From NCBI GenBank assembly GCA_964020085.1, contig OZ026600.1:28225579-28289578 (forward strand): 64,000 nt of DNA. The letters are read 5' to 3'. Source of the DNA: Micromussa lordhowensis. Lineage: Eukaryota > Cnidaria > Anthozoa > Scleractinia > Lobophylliidae. Both the position numbers and the translations under genes were made by a program. The stretch's first letter is position 1; each line of letters opens with the position of its first letter. The notes beneath the pieces are model-generated. The model made no database searches and was not told the DNA's origin. It saw only the letters and a list, made by a program, of their open reading frames with translations. Shown here piece by piece: positions 1 to 11,094 of this stretch.

Positions 1-143
1 CAGATTTATTTTCCTCACGCCCCCATTAACTGCCCCTGGGTCTCCGAGGATGGAGAAAGGTGAATAGTTAAAAGGTATGGTTGTAAGCTTGTATTGTAAA
101 CTCTGCAAATTTGGGATTGAGCTCATCTTGTTTCTTGTTGTAG

Positions 144-269
144 ACGTAGACGAATGCTTGTGGAATAGTTACAGTTGTCACATAGAGGCCTTTTGTGTAA
201 ACACAAAAGGCTCGTATAACTGCTCTTGTAATCCTGGGTTGAGTGGAGATGGAAAGACAAAATGTGATG
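144..269 (+). CDS. EGF exon (copy 1 of duplicated pair)
   Basis: Phase 1-1 exon between TTGTAG and GTAAGT. It encodes a calcium-binding type EGF repeat beginning DVDEC and ending KTKCDG with six cysteines. It is nearly identical to the exon at 7108-7233 and lies inside the 53-1946 duplicated block. Confidence 0.85.
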
Positions 270-769
270 GTAAGTCTTGACAATCTCATTAACATTTTGA
301 TGGGACTCACTGTCACACACTACAACACTACAACTGTGCATTAGTCTAGGTGTAGTCTATCGCAAATTTATTTCAATAACTATTATATCTCAAATCTCCA
401 GCCGCGTCTATGACTTGAGCACGTCGAATTTCTAGCAACACCACCAAAATGTCAAATTGTCGTTGAAGTTTGAGAACTTTGTTTAAGCGTCTCGAAATGT
501 TAATTACCAAGAACATTGGAAACAAATATTTGCGCACGCGACATAAATTAAAGCAGTTATCATTCTGTAATCATCATTGCCCACTTTTTGTTCTTGCTGC
601 ACAGTGCATTCCAGCTTTTGAGTTATGTTTTGTTACTCCTTGCGTCTTTCCAAAGGACTTTTGTTTTTCTAATCTCGTCTTCAGTAATATTGTTCGGTCC
701 CGATTTGAGAAGTATTTACACATTGTTTTATTCCAGTAGAAATCGGAAACGCTTAGACTTCCTGCTAAA

Positions 770-1015
770 CATTGCTAAAAAGGAACTTGTTCCACCCAGT
801 TTGCATTTTATATTACCCCCTTTTTTAAAAAAAATTAAAAGCTAAACGGAGACAACAGACCAACTTAAGTTGCTCCGACGAAGGGCTAACACTCGAAACG
901 TCAGCTTTCGAATCTCTTTAAGGTGGCCAATTCACATTATCAACTCAGTTGATAAACCGAAATTATCTTGTAGTACTCCCCACCGACACAGCACCACAGT
1001 TTCTTTAAAAACTTA
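770..1015 (+). mobile_element. Penelope-like element terminal fragment
   Basis: The stretch from GCTCCGACGAAGGGCTAAC to CAGTTTCTTTAAAAACTTAC is the same terminal block seen at 7800-7978, 43160-43325 and, inverted, at 42575-42735 and 35573-35680. At 43160 it terminates a recognisable Penelope-like copy, which identifies it. Part of the duplicon. Confidence 0.65.
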
Positions 1016-1051
1016 CCCACTTTTTTCAACTTAAGTATTTTCTTTACTTAG

Positions 1052-1174
1052 ACATCAACGAATGCGAACTTCTAACAGACGCTTGCCACAGAGACTCTTA
1101 TTGTAGCAACTATTACCGTTATCATGAATGTATGTGTGTGTCTGGATACTCTGGCAATGGCACAATCTGTACAG
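1052..1174 (+). CDS. EGF exon (copy 1, second of pair)
   Basis: Phase 1-1 exon after TTACTTAG and before GTACGA. It begins DINEC and ends GTICTG. A Penelope-type terminal fragment lies just upstream in the intron. Its near-identical duplicate is at 8009-8131. Confidence 0.85.
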
Positions 1175-1225
1175 GTACGATAAAGGATCTACTAGGTATA
1201 TATAGAGTGAGAACAGTGTTTGTAA

Positions 1226-1379
1226 AAGCGGTTTTCAATTGAGTGTCGTATAATCAAAACCAAAACCAAACCAATTACTTACTGATTAGACAACTCAGCC
1301 AATCGCAAACCGTAGTAAAACCAAAACCCAAACCAAAGTAATTGCGTGATTACTTTCGACACTCAATTGAAAACCGCTC
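1226..1379. mobile_element. Small TIR element (MITE-like)
   Basis: About 150 bp with terminal inverted repeats of 22 bases starting AGCGGTTTTCAATTGAGTG, and an internal part rich in AACCAAAACC. No coding capacity. Related copies at 8184-8339 and a half copy near 32425-32474. Confidence 0.8.
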
Positions 1380-1569
1380 TGAGTGCCTATCAAAAGTTGT
1401 ACTTCTGACCAAAACGGCCCTTTAAATGCAAAAATACTTGGTGTTGGGTGTACCAATCAGGTAAAAGGATAACCACACCAAAACGCTATTACTACCTAAC
1501 CAGCCAACATCATGGAGTTCAGTAGCTATTGGTAAGTGATCGCTGGTCTTGCTCTTATCCTTTGGTTAG

Positions 1570-1945
1570 TCCTGGTAGAATAGGCGGTTTCTTTCCTGCT
1601 CCAATAACCCCTAGGTTTCTCCATCAACTTCATTCTTTCTCTAACAGTTTCTTTCCTTTCTTCTTTCTCTAGCACTTTATGTTTGTTTGTTTTTTGTTAT
1701 TTCTCCAGCACTTTTGCTTTTTCTTTCTCCGTCACTTTTTGTTTCCTCTTGCACTTTCTCCCCTCCTTCAATATGTTTTCTCCAACAGTCTCTTCTTTCC
1801 TGCTATATTTATATCTACCATCGCTTTTTTTCAGCTTGCAGCATTTTTCCCTTTCCTTTCTTGTTCTTTTCCTTTTTTTACATAAGTATCTTCCTTTCTT
1901 TCCAATCTTTTCATTACAAGCTAAAACTCTTTTGTTTTTGTGTTG
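1570..1945. repeat. Pyrimidine-rich intron tract
   Basis: Long stretch of TTTCTTTCCTTTCT-type sequence, also at 8530-8885. Open frames here are low-complexity artefacts. In copy 2 it serves as the intron end before vWA2. Confidence 0.7.
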
Positions 1946-1999
1946 GTATGTTACTTTCTGCATTACTTAATAATACTATAAGTACGATACGATGTAGTT

Positions 2000-2720
2000 A
2001 AATCAGTTCACTAGTATTTCCTAGTGTAGCCCCAGGAAGAGCTAAACCTCTAACGATACTGCATGTGTATTGTCCTTCCCGCCCCCCGCACTCCACGAAA
2101 GGGAAGGAGGCAGAGAACATTCCTCAGTACTTGCTGTTTTTGCTCAGTGCACATTTTTAAAATCAACTCACGAGATTGCTTTTTTTAACTGCAGATTTGA
2201 ACGGATCTGGAAGAGGTTAGTAAAGAAACTTGAACTTTGCAACTTACGGTATTTTCTCATCCTAGAGTTTCAAGTGTTGAAGAGCTTAAGTGTCCTATAA
2301 GAACATTTTTTCAACTTTTCATTTACAAGAGACGAGTCCGTAGCACCTAATAATTTCGCCCAAAGTAATTGAAAACAAACAGTACGTTCAGATTACATAG
2401 ACTCGAGGTTGATTAATAAGGATGATCCAAGCGGTGTATGACATTTGCACACTGTAGACTACATTTAGGCCTAAATGGCACCATGATTAGCCTGAATATC
2501 AACCAGGTTAGCCTGAATAGCACTCAGGTTAGCCTGTTTACGGTTAGCTATCGGTAATGGAAGTGAGAATGCAGTATTTAGTTAAAATGTCTACAGTCTG
2601 CAGTCTGCAAATGTCAAACACCGTCCAACTAGACGAAAACCTTTATTTGCTGTCACGTTCTAAGCTTGTTCATAAAGGCTGTATAGTTAGAAACCTTAAG
2701 GCACGTCTTACCAATTATAG
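2000..2720. other. Intron, no recognised gene
   Basis: Between the duplicon end and the first PA14 exon. The only structure I see is a short tandem repeat at 2487-2545 where TTAGCCTGAATA-type units recur three times. Confidence 0.5.
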
Positions 2721-2887
2721 GGGTTTACCGGGAAGTTTACACCTCAATCGGTGGAGACACTGTCGAAGAACTTTATCGCCATTCCAAGTTTCCAGAAAGC
2801 CCAGATTTCGTCGAAGTATTGACGAAATTTGACGCCACTCTCAATGATAGCGATGGTTTTGGTCAGCGGCTCTCTACTTTTTATCAG
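2721..2887 (+). CDS. PA14 domain, exon 1 of 3
   Basis: Exon after AATTATAG and before GTAAGG. It enters in phase 1 (two bases, then 55 codons) and leaves in phase 0. It encodes YREVYTSIGGDTVEEL, then FPESPDF and DGFGQRLSTFYQ, the first strands of a PA14 fold (the family has a REVW..I.G start and a ..YGQRL.G end). PA14 is an extracellular beta barrel that often binds carbohydrate. Confidence 0.75.
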
Positions 2888-3525
2888 GTAAGGAACTCAA
2901 CGCTCAGTGTGAAATTGCGAATTTAACTTCTGACACAGTCTTCCCTTGCTTGAGTTTCGAACACATAATAATTGCAAGAAGGGGGGCTTACTGCCTTACA
3001 AATCTGCCTTACAAAAAGCATCATTAATGATCATACCGGGGGATGGGTAAACAAGTCTATTGTCTTTAAACAATTCGACTACGTTAAAAAAAAATAATCC
3101 CTACTGAAATACACTGTCTGTTTCTGTCCGTCTGTCGATGAGTCTGTCTCATTGATTGGCTAGCTGGTTCGCTGCCTGGTAGGATTAAAACCACTGACTG
3201 GTTATTGATTTAGGCAGAAGGCAGTTTGCTCATTTTTGTTTTGTTCTGAGCGTGATAGATATTCTGTAGAGATCAATTGTCGGATACGTATTGTTTTGCG
3301 CCTTGTAGACACTTGAAAGCTCTCACCTGTCAAACATTTTACAGCGCGTGTGATAAATAGCAACTGGACGTCACATATGATACGTGTCTAATTAAATGAT
3401 CTCAAGACGCCCTCGTACAATTACGGCTTGAGTTCAAAAGTTTTTTTTAACTCAAGTGAAATAAGTTGTTATTGCGTTTAAGCACATACGATAACCTGCA
3501 CTTATTGTTAGTATTTACTCTCTAG

Positions 3526-3671
3526 CCGCCTGTGACGGGCTCTTACGTCTTTTCCTTGGGGTGCGCAAGTGCCTGCGAGTTATGGCTCAGCGGCGATGAC
3601 GTGGAGGCTAACATCACTAGGATAGTCAAACTGGAACCTTGGGAATCCACGGAGTATCAGCAGTTGGAAAA
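3526..3671 (+). CDS. PA14 domain, exon 2 of 3
   Basis: Starts after CTCTAG with PPVTGSYVFSLGC and continues ACELWLSGDDVEANI, the centre of a PA14 domain (family: P.tG.Y.F....D...LWLS.D..P). Leaves in phase 2 at GTACGA, matching the one-base entry of the next exon. Confidence 0.8.
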
Positions 3672-3915
3672 GTACGATTTCCTTTCTTTGAAGGCTTATC
3701 ACATTATTTTGGATATTCTCTCCTTTCCTTTTGTTGAAAGATTTTTCAAGGAGGTTTCAGAATTATAATTGTTTTGCTTGAAAAGTGGTTATCGACTTTA
3801 ATAATTCGTCCATACAGGAGCCCATGGGTCATTTTCCTTGCCATTATTCTGATGCTTTACACCAATTCGGTCAAAGCAGTGTATAAATTTAAGTGTCAGT
3901 ACTTTCCTATTTCAG

Positions 3916-4088
3916 ATTTCCAGACGAACAGATGTCCGGAGCTGTTCAATTATCCCAAGATTCTTCATATTTCTTAAGAGTCTACATGAAGGCCGGTCCT
4001 GGTCTTACATCTGGTCACCTCTCCGTAGGTGTACAAACACCATCTGGAAGCTTTGAAAGTCCTCTTTCATGCAATCATTTGTATCTAT
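3916..4088 (+). CDS. PA14 domain, exon 3 of 3
   Basis: Enters in phase 2 after ATTTCAG and leaves in phase 1 at GTGAGT. It encodes SSYFLRVYMKAG, GHLSVGVQTPSG and a C-terminal SPL segment, which is the end of a PA14 domain (family: yy.ea...g....d.lsvgwq.P.g). Splice phases join all three PA14 exons without a break. Confidence 0.8.
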
Positions 4089-4479
4089 GTGAGTAACAAC
4101 AAAATGAGTACTACGTGCTGTAAAAATGAATTATTGTGCATGCTGATATAATTGGAGAAACAGGTACTGTTAAGTTTTCTAACACTCTTAAGAATGATGG
4201 ATTGCATGTTGTATTGTAAATCACTTCTTTTGACTTAATTAGGTTAGCTATTTAATTTGTATTGTCACTGAAAAGCCCTGTCAGGGGAGTGTCAATAAAC
4301 TATTGTTTAGTGTTAATTGTTTCACTCTTAGTTGTGTCAAATCGCCCAACGGACACTGTTACGCATTCAATTAGCAGAAAGGCTGGCTGTATCAGAATGC
4401 TTCATGGTGCAAACATCTCCTTATATGGCTTATTTGTCTCTGTTACACACTGATGAAAGATGTACACTTTTCTTCCTAG

Positions 4480-4602
4480 ACCAAGATGAGTGCACGTCTC
4501 AAATAGAGCAATGCCATTCAAATGCAGAGTGTATCAACCGACATCAAGCGTTCGTTTGTAGCTGTGTACCTGGCTTTAATGAAGATATCGGATCCTGTCA
4601 CG
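4480..4602 (+). CDS. EGF exon
   Basis: Phase 1-1 exon after TTCCTAG with QDECTSQIEQCHSNAEC and a CSCVPGF motif. It sits between the PA14 domain and the first vWA domain and ends at GTGCGA, a weaker donor than its neighbours. Confidence 0.75.
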
Positions 4603-4963
4603 GTGCGAACATTAAAGGAACTAAATATTAATCTTTCTAAGAGGGTCGAGGATTGAAAGTGATCCCGAAACTCTTGGTAAAAACGTTCGACGCACTTTGA
4701 AAATAGTAAAGCTTTATTGCTAATCGCAACACGCATTTCTGCTGCTCGCTTTATGTACCTTTTAGAGCGAACGCAATCGATATAATTTAAATGCTTATGG
4801 GCACTGTTTAAGTTTAATTGACAAATCCCGTTACACTAGCCTACACTGTACGGCTTAGCGCAAAATCTCCGAATCTTGAGCTTGTGCTTCTCCTTTTGCC
4901 CTACACATTCGAATTTTAATATCCTTATTACCGTTGTCTTGAATTTTATACCTTTCTTCGCAG

Positions 4964-5554
4964 CTCCTGAGCAGTGTCCAGTCGTTGTCGATATGATCTT
5001 TCTGCTAGACACTTCGTCGAACTTGTTATCAACAAAAAACTTTGAAAACCAGAAACTGTTCATACAACGGATCATCAGCAGGTTTAACGTTTCAAACAGT
5101 CGTATCAATATTATTCCATACAGCGACATACCACACGAAGGGAAGATTCTCACAACTGAGGGGAAATCAACTGGTGAGTTCGCTGAACTTGTGCGCAATG
5201 TTCAGCTGTTAATGGGAGGTTGCACCCGTCACGATTTAGCGCTGAACAAGTCTTACAACTATTTTTTGTCTCCGGGGGGGCCATCCGGGGGACAAAGGAT
5301 TTTAGTGCTTCTTACTACAGGAAAACAGCCGCAACATCCTCAAATGACTCCTGAGTATATACCGATAGAGGCCATCACTGTGCTACTTAAAGAGGCAGAA
5401 GTGATTACTATTGCTATTGGAATTGGTGATGATGTTGAAGCGCAAGATCTTGAAAACATCGCAACCGAACCATCTAAGGCCATCTTGTTTCAAAGTTCCG
5501 ATAACGTTACAGAGGACGCCATGGTCGTTTACAAGGAAATATGTAAAGCCACTG
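4964..5554 (+). CDS. von Willebrand factor A domain 1
   Basis: Single-exon vWA domain of about 197 residues, phase 1-1, after CTTCGCAG and before GTAAGA. It starts APEQCPVVVDMIFLLD. The metal site is degenerate: DTSSN where DxSxS is expected, and LTTGKQ where the partner vWA2 has LTDGKQ. Loss of metal-dependent ligand binding is therefore likely (inference). vWA domains of this type mediate adhesion. Confidence 0.85.
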
Positions 5555-5808
5555 GTAAGACGAAAAACTAGCATTTTTTAGAATTTTTAACATATTTTGT
5601 AGTAGCATTATTTGTTCCAACAACAGAAAGCATGCAACAAATTTTCTCTCGTCTAACCAAACAAAGCAATAAAAGTAACGCGAGCGTAGTTCGGCAGTCT
5701 CTCCTTATTAATGTTTTTGCTTTTAAAATATCTGATGTGATACTTTTGTCACTTCGTTTTCAGTGTAGAAAGCTGAGAATAATGAGATCAATATATCTTG
5801 CTTTTCAG

Positions 5809-5949
5809 CTCAGTCACTTGGCACTATCATTTGTCCCTCGTATGCTGAAGTGACGCGGTGTCAGGAGCATGCCAGCTGTGTCATTTTGAATGACACCCAT
5901 CAGTGTGTCTGTGACACTGGGTTTTACCCTGAAGGAAACCAGTGCCTTG
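5809..5949 (+). CDS. EGF-like exon after vWA1
   Basis: Phase 1-1 exon of 141 nt, the same length as 9642-9782 after vWA2. Both have a leader (AQSLGTIIC here) before a cysteine-rich EGF core, and this one ends with CDTGFYPEGNQCLG. The vWA plus EGF-like pair thus looks like an older duplicated unit. Confidence 0.7.
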
Positions 5950-6119
5950 GTGAGCATTTCAGTACCTGGCCTTAGCGAAGAGGAGACAGTTTGCATCTTC
6001 TCTCAGGACTTAGTTATGCTTCCAGAAAATTCGGCCACGCTGTACTCGATAGGCAAGAATGGGTCCGACATCGACAGGGTCCGACATCTTTACCAATTCC
6101 CGGCTACAAACTGGTGAAA

Positions 6120-6571
6120 TCGAAATTAGTCTTGTAAATGTGTCAGGGTTGTAGAAAATAGCATAATATAGCCCAGTTAACAATTATACATTATTGTTGG
6201 AAGATTAACCTTCCAAAGTGATAGATACCGGTACTGATCGCCTTTCCCTGTCAATAGTTTTCCATCCACTTCAATTCTCAAAACCTACTCACCGCGTCTT
6301 CTGTCGACGGAGCTTTAAAAACTAGCGATACCGAAGCGGTCAGTAAGTCTAAAGCATAACGTGGTGTCAAATCCATAACTAGCACTTGTTATCTTATTTA
6401 CGTTAAGCAACCATTAAAATATTTCGACCATTTCGAAGTTAGATGTTAGGTACTCACGAAAACTAAAAAAAAACATCATTTGAATCTAGTCATTGCTTTG
6501 ATTCAAGAATACTTTTACCCCTTATTCTGTAGTCCAATAGGACTAATAACGAGTTGATTATAAATTTTCAG
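6120..6571. other. Intron, nothing recognised
   Basis: AT-rich intron between two EGF exons. A short palindrome (GGAAGATTAACCTTCC) near 6200 is the only pattern noticed. Confidence 0.4.
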
Positions 6572-6694
6572 ACTTGGATGAGTGTCTCAATGGAACGCAC
6601 AAGTGCGACGTAATTGCTACTTGCATAAACACAGAAGGGAGTTACAGTTGCGAATGTCCAAACGGATATTCTACTAATGGAACAAAATGCGACG
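6572..6694 (+). CDS. EGF exon
   Basis: Phase 1-1 exon after ATTTTCAG. It begins DLDECLNGTHKC and ends NGTKCDG before GTATGT. Typical calcium-binding EGF. Confidence 0.85.
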
Positions 6695-7107
6695 GTATGT
6701 TGTCCCTTATGTGTTTGCCAATCGTGTATCTCCCGCCATGCAGACTGCAATATAAGGCAGTCATATTTTCAAAAGGTAAAGACTAAAGTTAAAGTACGTT
6801 TTTCCGTGAAAAATAATTGCTCACTGAAGTTTTAAATACAAGTTTTAAAAAGTTTTTTTGCGTGCTTCTGCAATGACGTGATAACGTTCCTAGGCCTCAC
6901 TGATTTATATGACTTGCAATGAGTATGCTTATGCCAGGTCGGACGTATGTAATTTGGAAAAGATTAGGAGGGTAGAGAGAGCAAAATTGAAGGAGAACGA
7001 CAGAGAATTCATGCGAGAGAAAGGTGAATAGTGAAAAGGTATGGTTGTAAGCTTGTATCGTAAACTCTGCAAATTTGGGATTGAGCTGATCTAGTCTCTT
7101 GTTGTAG

Positions 7108-7233
7108 ACGTAGACGAATGCTTGTGGAATAGTTACATTTGTCACGTAGAGGCCTTTTGTGTAAACACAAAAGGCTCGTACAACTGCTCTTGTAATCCTG
7201 GGTTGAGTGGAGATGGAAAGACAAAATGTGATG
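7108..7233 (+). CDS. EGF exon (copy 2 of duplicated pair)
   Basis: Copy of 144-269 with only scattered base changes. The visible protein change is S to I plus H to H, V (NSYSCHIEAF becomes [10 protein letters not shown]). It lies in the second 1.9 kb duplicon. Confidence 0.85.
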
Positions 7234-7735
7234 GTAAGTCTTGACGATATCATTAACATTTTGATGGGACTTCTCCTGTACAGTCACATTACAATTGTGC
7301 ATTAGTCTAGGTGTAGTCTATCGCAAATTTATTTCAATAACTATTATATCTCAAATCTCCAGTCGCGACTATGACTTGAGCACGTCGTATTTCTAGCAAC
7401 ACCACCAAAATGTCAAATTGTCGTTGAAGTTTGAGAACTTTGTTTAAGCGTCTCGAAATGTTAATTACCAAGAATATTGGAAACAAATATTTGCGCACAC
7501 GACATAAATTAAAGCAGTTATCATTCTGTAATCATCATTGCCCACTTTTTGTTCTTGCTGCACAGTGCATTCCAGCTTTTGAGTTATGTTTTGTTACTCC
7601 TTGCGTCTTTCCAAAGGAGTATCAGTTTTTCTAATCTCGCCTTCAGTAACATTGTTCGGGCCCGATTTGAGAAGTATTTACACATTGTTTTATTCCAGTA
7701 GAAATCGGAAACGCTTAGATTTCCTGCTAAACATT

Positions 7736-7978
7736 GCTAAAAAGGAACTTGCTCCACCCAGTTTGCATTTTATATTAGCCCTTTTTTTAAAGAAATTAAA
7801 AGCTAAACGGAGACAACAGACCAACTTAAGTTGCTCCGACGAAGGGCTAACGCTCGAAACGTCAGCTTTCGAATCTCTTAACGGTGGCCAATTCACATTA
7901 TCAACTTGATAAACCGAAATTATCTTGTAGTACTCCCCACCGACACAGCACCACAATTTCTTTAGAAACTTACCCACT
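7736..7978 (+). mobile_element. Penelope-like element terminal fragment (duplicate)
   Basis: Copy of the 770-1015 fragment in the second duplicon, ending about 30 bases before the EGF exon at 8009. Confidence 0.65.
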
Positions 7979-8008
7979 TTTTTCAACTGAAGTATTTTCT
8001 TTACTTAG

Positions 8009-8131
8009 ACATCAACGAATGCGAGCTTCTAACAGACGCTTGCCACAGAGACTCTTATTGTAGCAACTATTACCGTTATCATGAATGTATGTGTGTGTCT
8101 GGATACTCTGGCAATGGCACAATCTGTACAG
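8009..8131 (+). CDS. EGF exon (copy 2, second of pair)
   Basis: Copy of 1052-1174 encoding the same EGF starting DINECELLTDAC. The downstream intron again carries the small TIR element and a pyrimidine-rich stretch. Confidence 0.85.
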
Positions 8132-8183
8132 GTACGATAAAGGATCTACTAGGTATATATAGAGTAAGAACAGTGTTTGTAAA

Positions 8184-8339
8184 AGCGGTTTTCAATTGAG
8201 TGTCGTAAAATCAAAACCAAAAGAAAACAAACCAATTACTTACTGATTAGACAACTCAGCCAATCCCAAACCGTAGTAAAACCAAAACCCAACCAAAGTA
8301 ATTGTGTGATTACTTTCGACACTCAATTGAAAACCGCTC
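8184..8339. mobile_element. Small TIR element (MITE-like), duplicate
   Basis: Same element as at 1226 inside the second duplicon, with small internal indels and intact inverted ends. Confidence 0.8.
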
Positions 8340-8895
8340 TGAGTGCCTATCAAAAGTTGTACTTCTGACCAAAACGGCCCTTTAAATGCCAAAATACTTG
8401 GCGTTGGGTGGACCAATCACGTAAAAGGATAACCACACTAAACGCTATTACTACCTAACCAGCCAACATCATGGAGTTCAGTAGCTATTGGTGAGCGATC
8501 GCTGGTCTTATCCTTTGATTAGTCCTGGTAGAATAGGCGGTTTCTTTCCTGCTCCAATAACCCCTAGGTTTCTCCATCAACTTCATTCTTTCTCTAACAG
8601 TTTCTTTCCTTTCTTCGTTCTCCAGCACTTTTTTTTTTGTTATTTCTCCAGCACTTTTGCTTTTTCTTTCTCCGTCACTTTTTGTTTCCTCTTGCACTTT
8701 CTCCCCTCCTTCAATATGTTTTCTCCAACAGTCTCTTCTTTCCTGCTATATCTATATCTACCATCGCTTTTTTTCAGCTTGCAGCATTTTTCCCTTTCCT
8801 TTCTTGTTCTTTTCCTTCTTTTACATAAGTATCTTCCTTCCTTTCCAATCTTTTCATTACAAGCTAAAACTCTTTTGTTTTTGTGTTGGATTTAG

Positions 8896-9480
8896 CACCA
8901 GAAAAATGCCAACTTCCAGTCGACCTTATATTTGCAATAGACGCCTCCGGAAGCGTTGGAAGGGAAAACTATGAAAAACAGAAAGAATTCATCAAGATCT
9001 TGGCCAGCCGATATGATCTTGTGAACAGCAGTCAAGCAGCAGTAATTGTATTCAGCAATCATGCCTCCAATGAAATTGAGCTTGGGTCGAAGAGAACAGC
9101 ATTATCTTTCGCTACCGCAGTGGATGATATCCCATATTTTCAAGCGTTTACTAGAATTGACCTTGCACTTCGCCTGGTTTATGATGAATACTTTTTATCA
9201 AATAGCTCCAACAAAACCGAGCGACTAATCGTACTGTTGACTGATGGGAAACAAACTCGAAACGACTTCATGACTCCGGCTTACGTCCCAATAGAGGATA
9301 CAGTGCAGCTCCTACGCTCCAAATCTGCTCGCGTGTTTGCTGTCGGCGTTGGGGATTCTGTTGACGTGACGGAGATGAGGATTGTGACTGAACAGGAAGG
9401 CGATATTTTTCTAGCCACAGAATTCAATGATTTGGTAGCAAAGGCCGACTTTATAGCAAAGACAACTTGCGCAGTCGCTC
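8896..9480 (+). CDS. von Willebrand factor A domain 2
   Basis: Single-exon vWA domain of 195 residues, phase 1-1, after GGATTTAG. The MIDAS motif is complete: AIDASGSVG, a TRIDLAL threonine loop and LLTDGKQT. It ends with KTTCAVA before GTAAGT. The acceptor lies six bases past the duplication breakpoint at 8889. Confidence 0.9.
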
Positions 9481-9641
9481 GTAAGTGTGATCTCTTAGCA
9501 AAATCGTGTTAAAATCGTAGGTAGAACCATACGTTAAGGAAATAGTATCAATCGAATTGTATGTCTTTCAGTAGGAATAATGTTTTGAGATTATGACTGA
9601 AGTGGTTAAGGATAACGAAGTGAATGGTTTATCTTTTGTAG

Positions 9642-9782
9642 TTCAGGCCCAAGGGATAACTGTTTGTAGTGCTGACGTCGATATCACTAGTTGCCATTTT
9701 GGTGCCCATTGCGTCAATGAGAGTAGCAACTTCACCTGCATCTGTAAAGATGGTTTTGTTGGCAAATCACTTCAGTGTGAAG
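9642..9782 (+). CDS. EGF-like exon after vWA2
   Basis: 141 nt, phase 1-1. A leader QAQGITVCSADVDITSC is followed by a short EGF core ending SLQCEG before GTGAGC. Counterpart of 5809-5949. Confidence 0.7.
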
Positions 9783-10173
9783 GTGAGCCCCAGTAGAGTG
9801 GACCTGACACAGTGGTCTCAACTGTAGACTGTTGCATTTAAGATAATGTGGTCTAACTTTGCCACCTAGCCAGTAGCTTTGTTGTGCAGCTGTTTCAGCC
9901 TCAGTGGGATGCGCTGGATTCGACCTGCGTGGTTGAAGGGCTTTACTTTTGGCGCGTGGCCGGTTTTTGCCCTCTGATATCCCATGCCACCAATGAAGGA
10001 CATCAATCCATGGACTAACGATATTATGACCTGCGTAATTACGTAAAGGGCAAGTCCTACCCATGTTGGTACTCGCTCTGGTGACAGTCAAGTCCCTTAT
10101 TTGTCTGTTATTTAAAGCACAGTAAGTAACATATCGTGACTAATAAGGTTTCCACATTGTCCTTCTTTCCTAG

Positions 10174-10299
10174 ACATAGATGAATGTGCCGATGGGTCAC
10201 ATGACTGCCACCCCACTGCCAATTGTACCAACACTGCAGGCTCATATTACTGCTCATGCAAACAGTCGGGATACAGTTATAATGGTACCATGTGTGTAG
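10174..10299 (+). CDS. EGF exon
   Basis: Phase 1-1, starting DIDECADGSHDCHPTANC and ending NGTMCVG before GTGTGT. Calcium-binding EGF consensus. Confidence 0.85.
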
Positions 10300-10341
10300 G
10301 TGTGTGTTACAGTTGTTCTTTCGCGTAACATATTTTACAAC

Positions 10342-10756
10342 AACTGCAGAAATTCTCGAGCGCTCGGTGGCTAGTTCTTATTGTCACTAACCGGACAGAC
10401 ACGTGAATTTATAATACTGCAATTTTGTTATCGTAAAAAACAAATTGACGTCAGTTTTCACGCGTCTGTCCTGTTGTAGATCATGAATTTCGTCATAGTA
10501 TTCTCAGATTAGCTGTGGAACAGCAAACTACTTTGACAATGTCATGACAAAAATCATTGCCAATTAACAGGACAGACTGAAAAAATAACATAATAAAATA
10601 AAATAATAATAAAAAAAAAAAACAGGACAGACGCATGAGAAACTGACATCAATTTGTTTTTGACGATAACATCATCGCATATATTATAAATTAATGCGTC
10701 TGTCTGCTTAGTGACGATGACGATTAGCCAACGAGCGCGCGAAAATTTCTGCAGTT
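10342..10756. mobile_element. Inverted-repeat element (MITE-like)
   Basis: About 415 bp with arms of about 130 bases (10342-10475 and 10620-10756) starting ACTGCAGAAATT and containing CGGACAGACRC on both sides. The AT-rich centre is not coding. It sits in an EGF-EGF intron. Confidence 0.8.
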
Positions 10757-10844
10757 ATGTGATCGTTAATAAGTGCAGGTCTTGTAATCATTTGTAAGTA
10801 ACAAGTACGAACTTATCGACACCTATTCTTTCTTCAACTCGCAG

Positions 10845-10973
10845 ATATCGATGAGTGCGTTCAAGACTGGTATGATTGTGATGAAGCTCTAACAACGTGT
10901 GTAAACATTCCAGGATCCTACATTTGTTCCTGCTACGAGCCAAATTATGCTTGGAATGGACAAGTTTGTGTCG
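10845..10973 (+). CDS. EGF exon
   Basis: Phase 1-1, starting DIDECVQDWYDCDEALTTC and ending WNGQVCVG before GTAAAG. Its closest neighbour by sequence is 11884-12012 (same YICSCY motif and 129 nt), which suggests a local exon duplication. Confidence 0.85.
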
Positions 10974-11094
10974 GTAAAGAAAGATATATGTAAAAAGGAA
11001 ATTTATTTATCACTATTGATCTTTACTTTACACAAGAAGGTTACAAAAGAAACAATTTCGTAATTTCTTCTTCTTGATTTTACCCATTCTACAG

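Larger units (their letters stand above)
53..1946 (+). repeat. 1.9 kb segmental duplication, copy 1
   Basis: Matches 7017-8889 almost base for base: two EGF exons, a Penelope-type terminal fragment, a small TIR element and a pyrimidine-rich tail. The match starts at GAGAAAGGTGAATAG and ends at TTTTTGTGTTGG. Copy 1 is followed by unrelated intron and a PA14 exon, copy 2 by a vWA exon. Confidence 0.92.
7017..8889 (+). repeat. 1.9 kb segmental duplication, copy 2
   Basis: Second copy of 53-1946, about 20 bases shorter because of small indels (for example a shorter T-run near 8630). It ends six bases before the acceptor of vWA2. Confidence 0.92.

Noticed and set aside
1679..2001. Open frames rich in Phe, Leu and Ser (also 8488-8974)
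   Set aside because: They are translations of a pyrimidine-rich intron tract, present in all three frames, with no domain.
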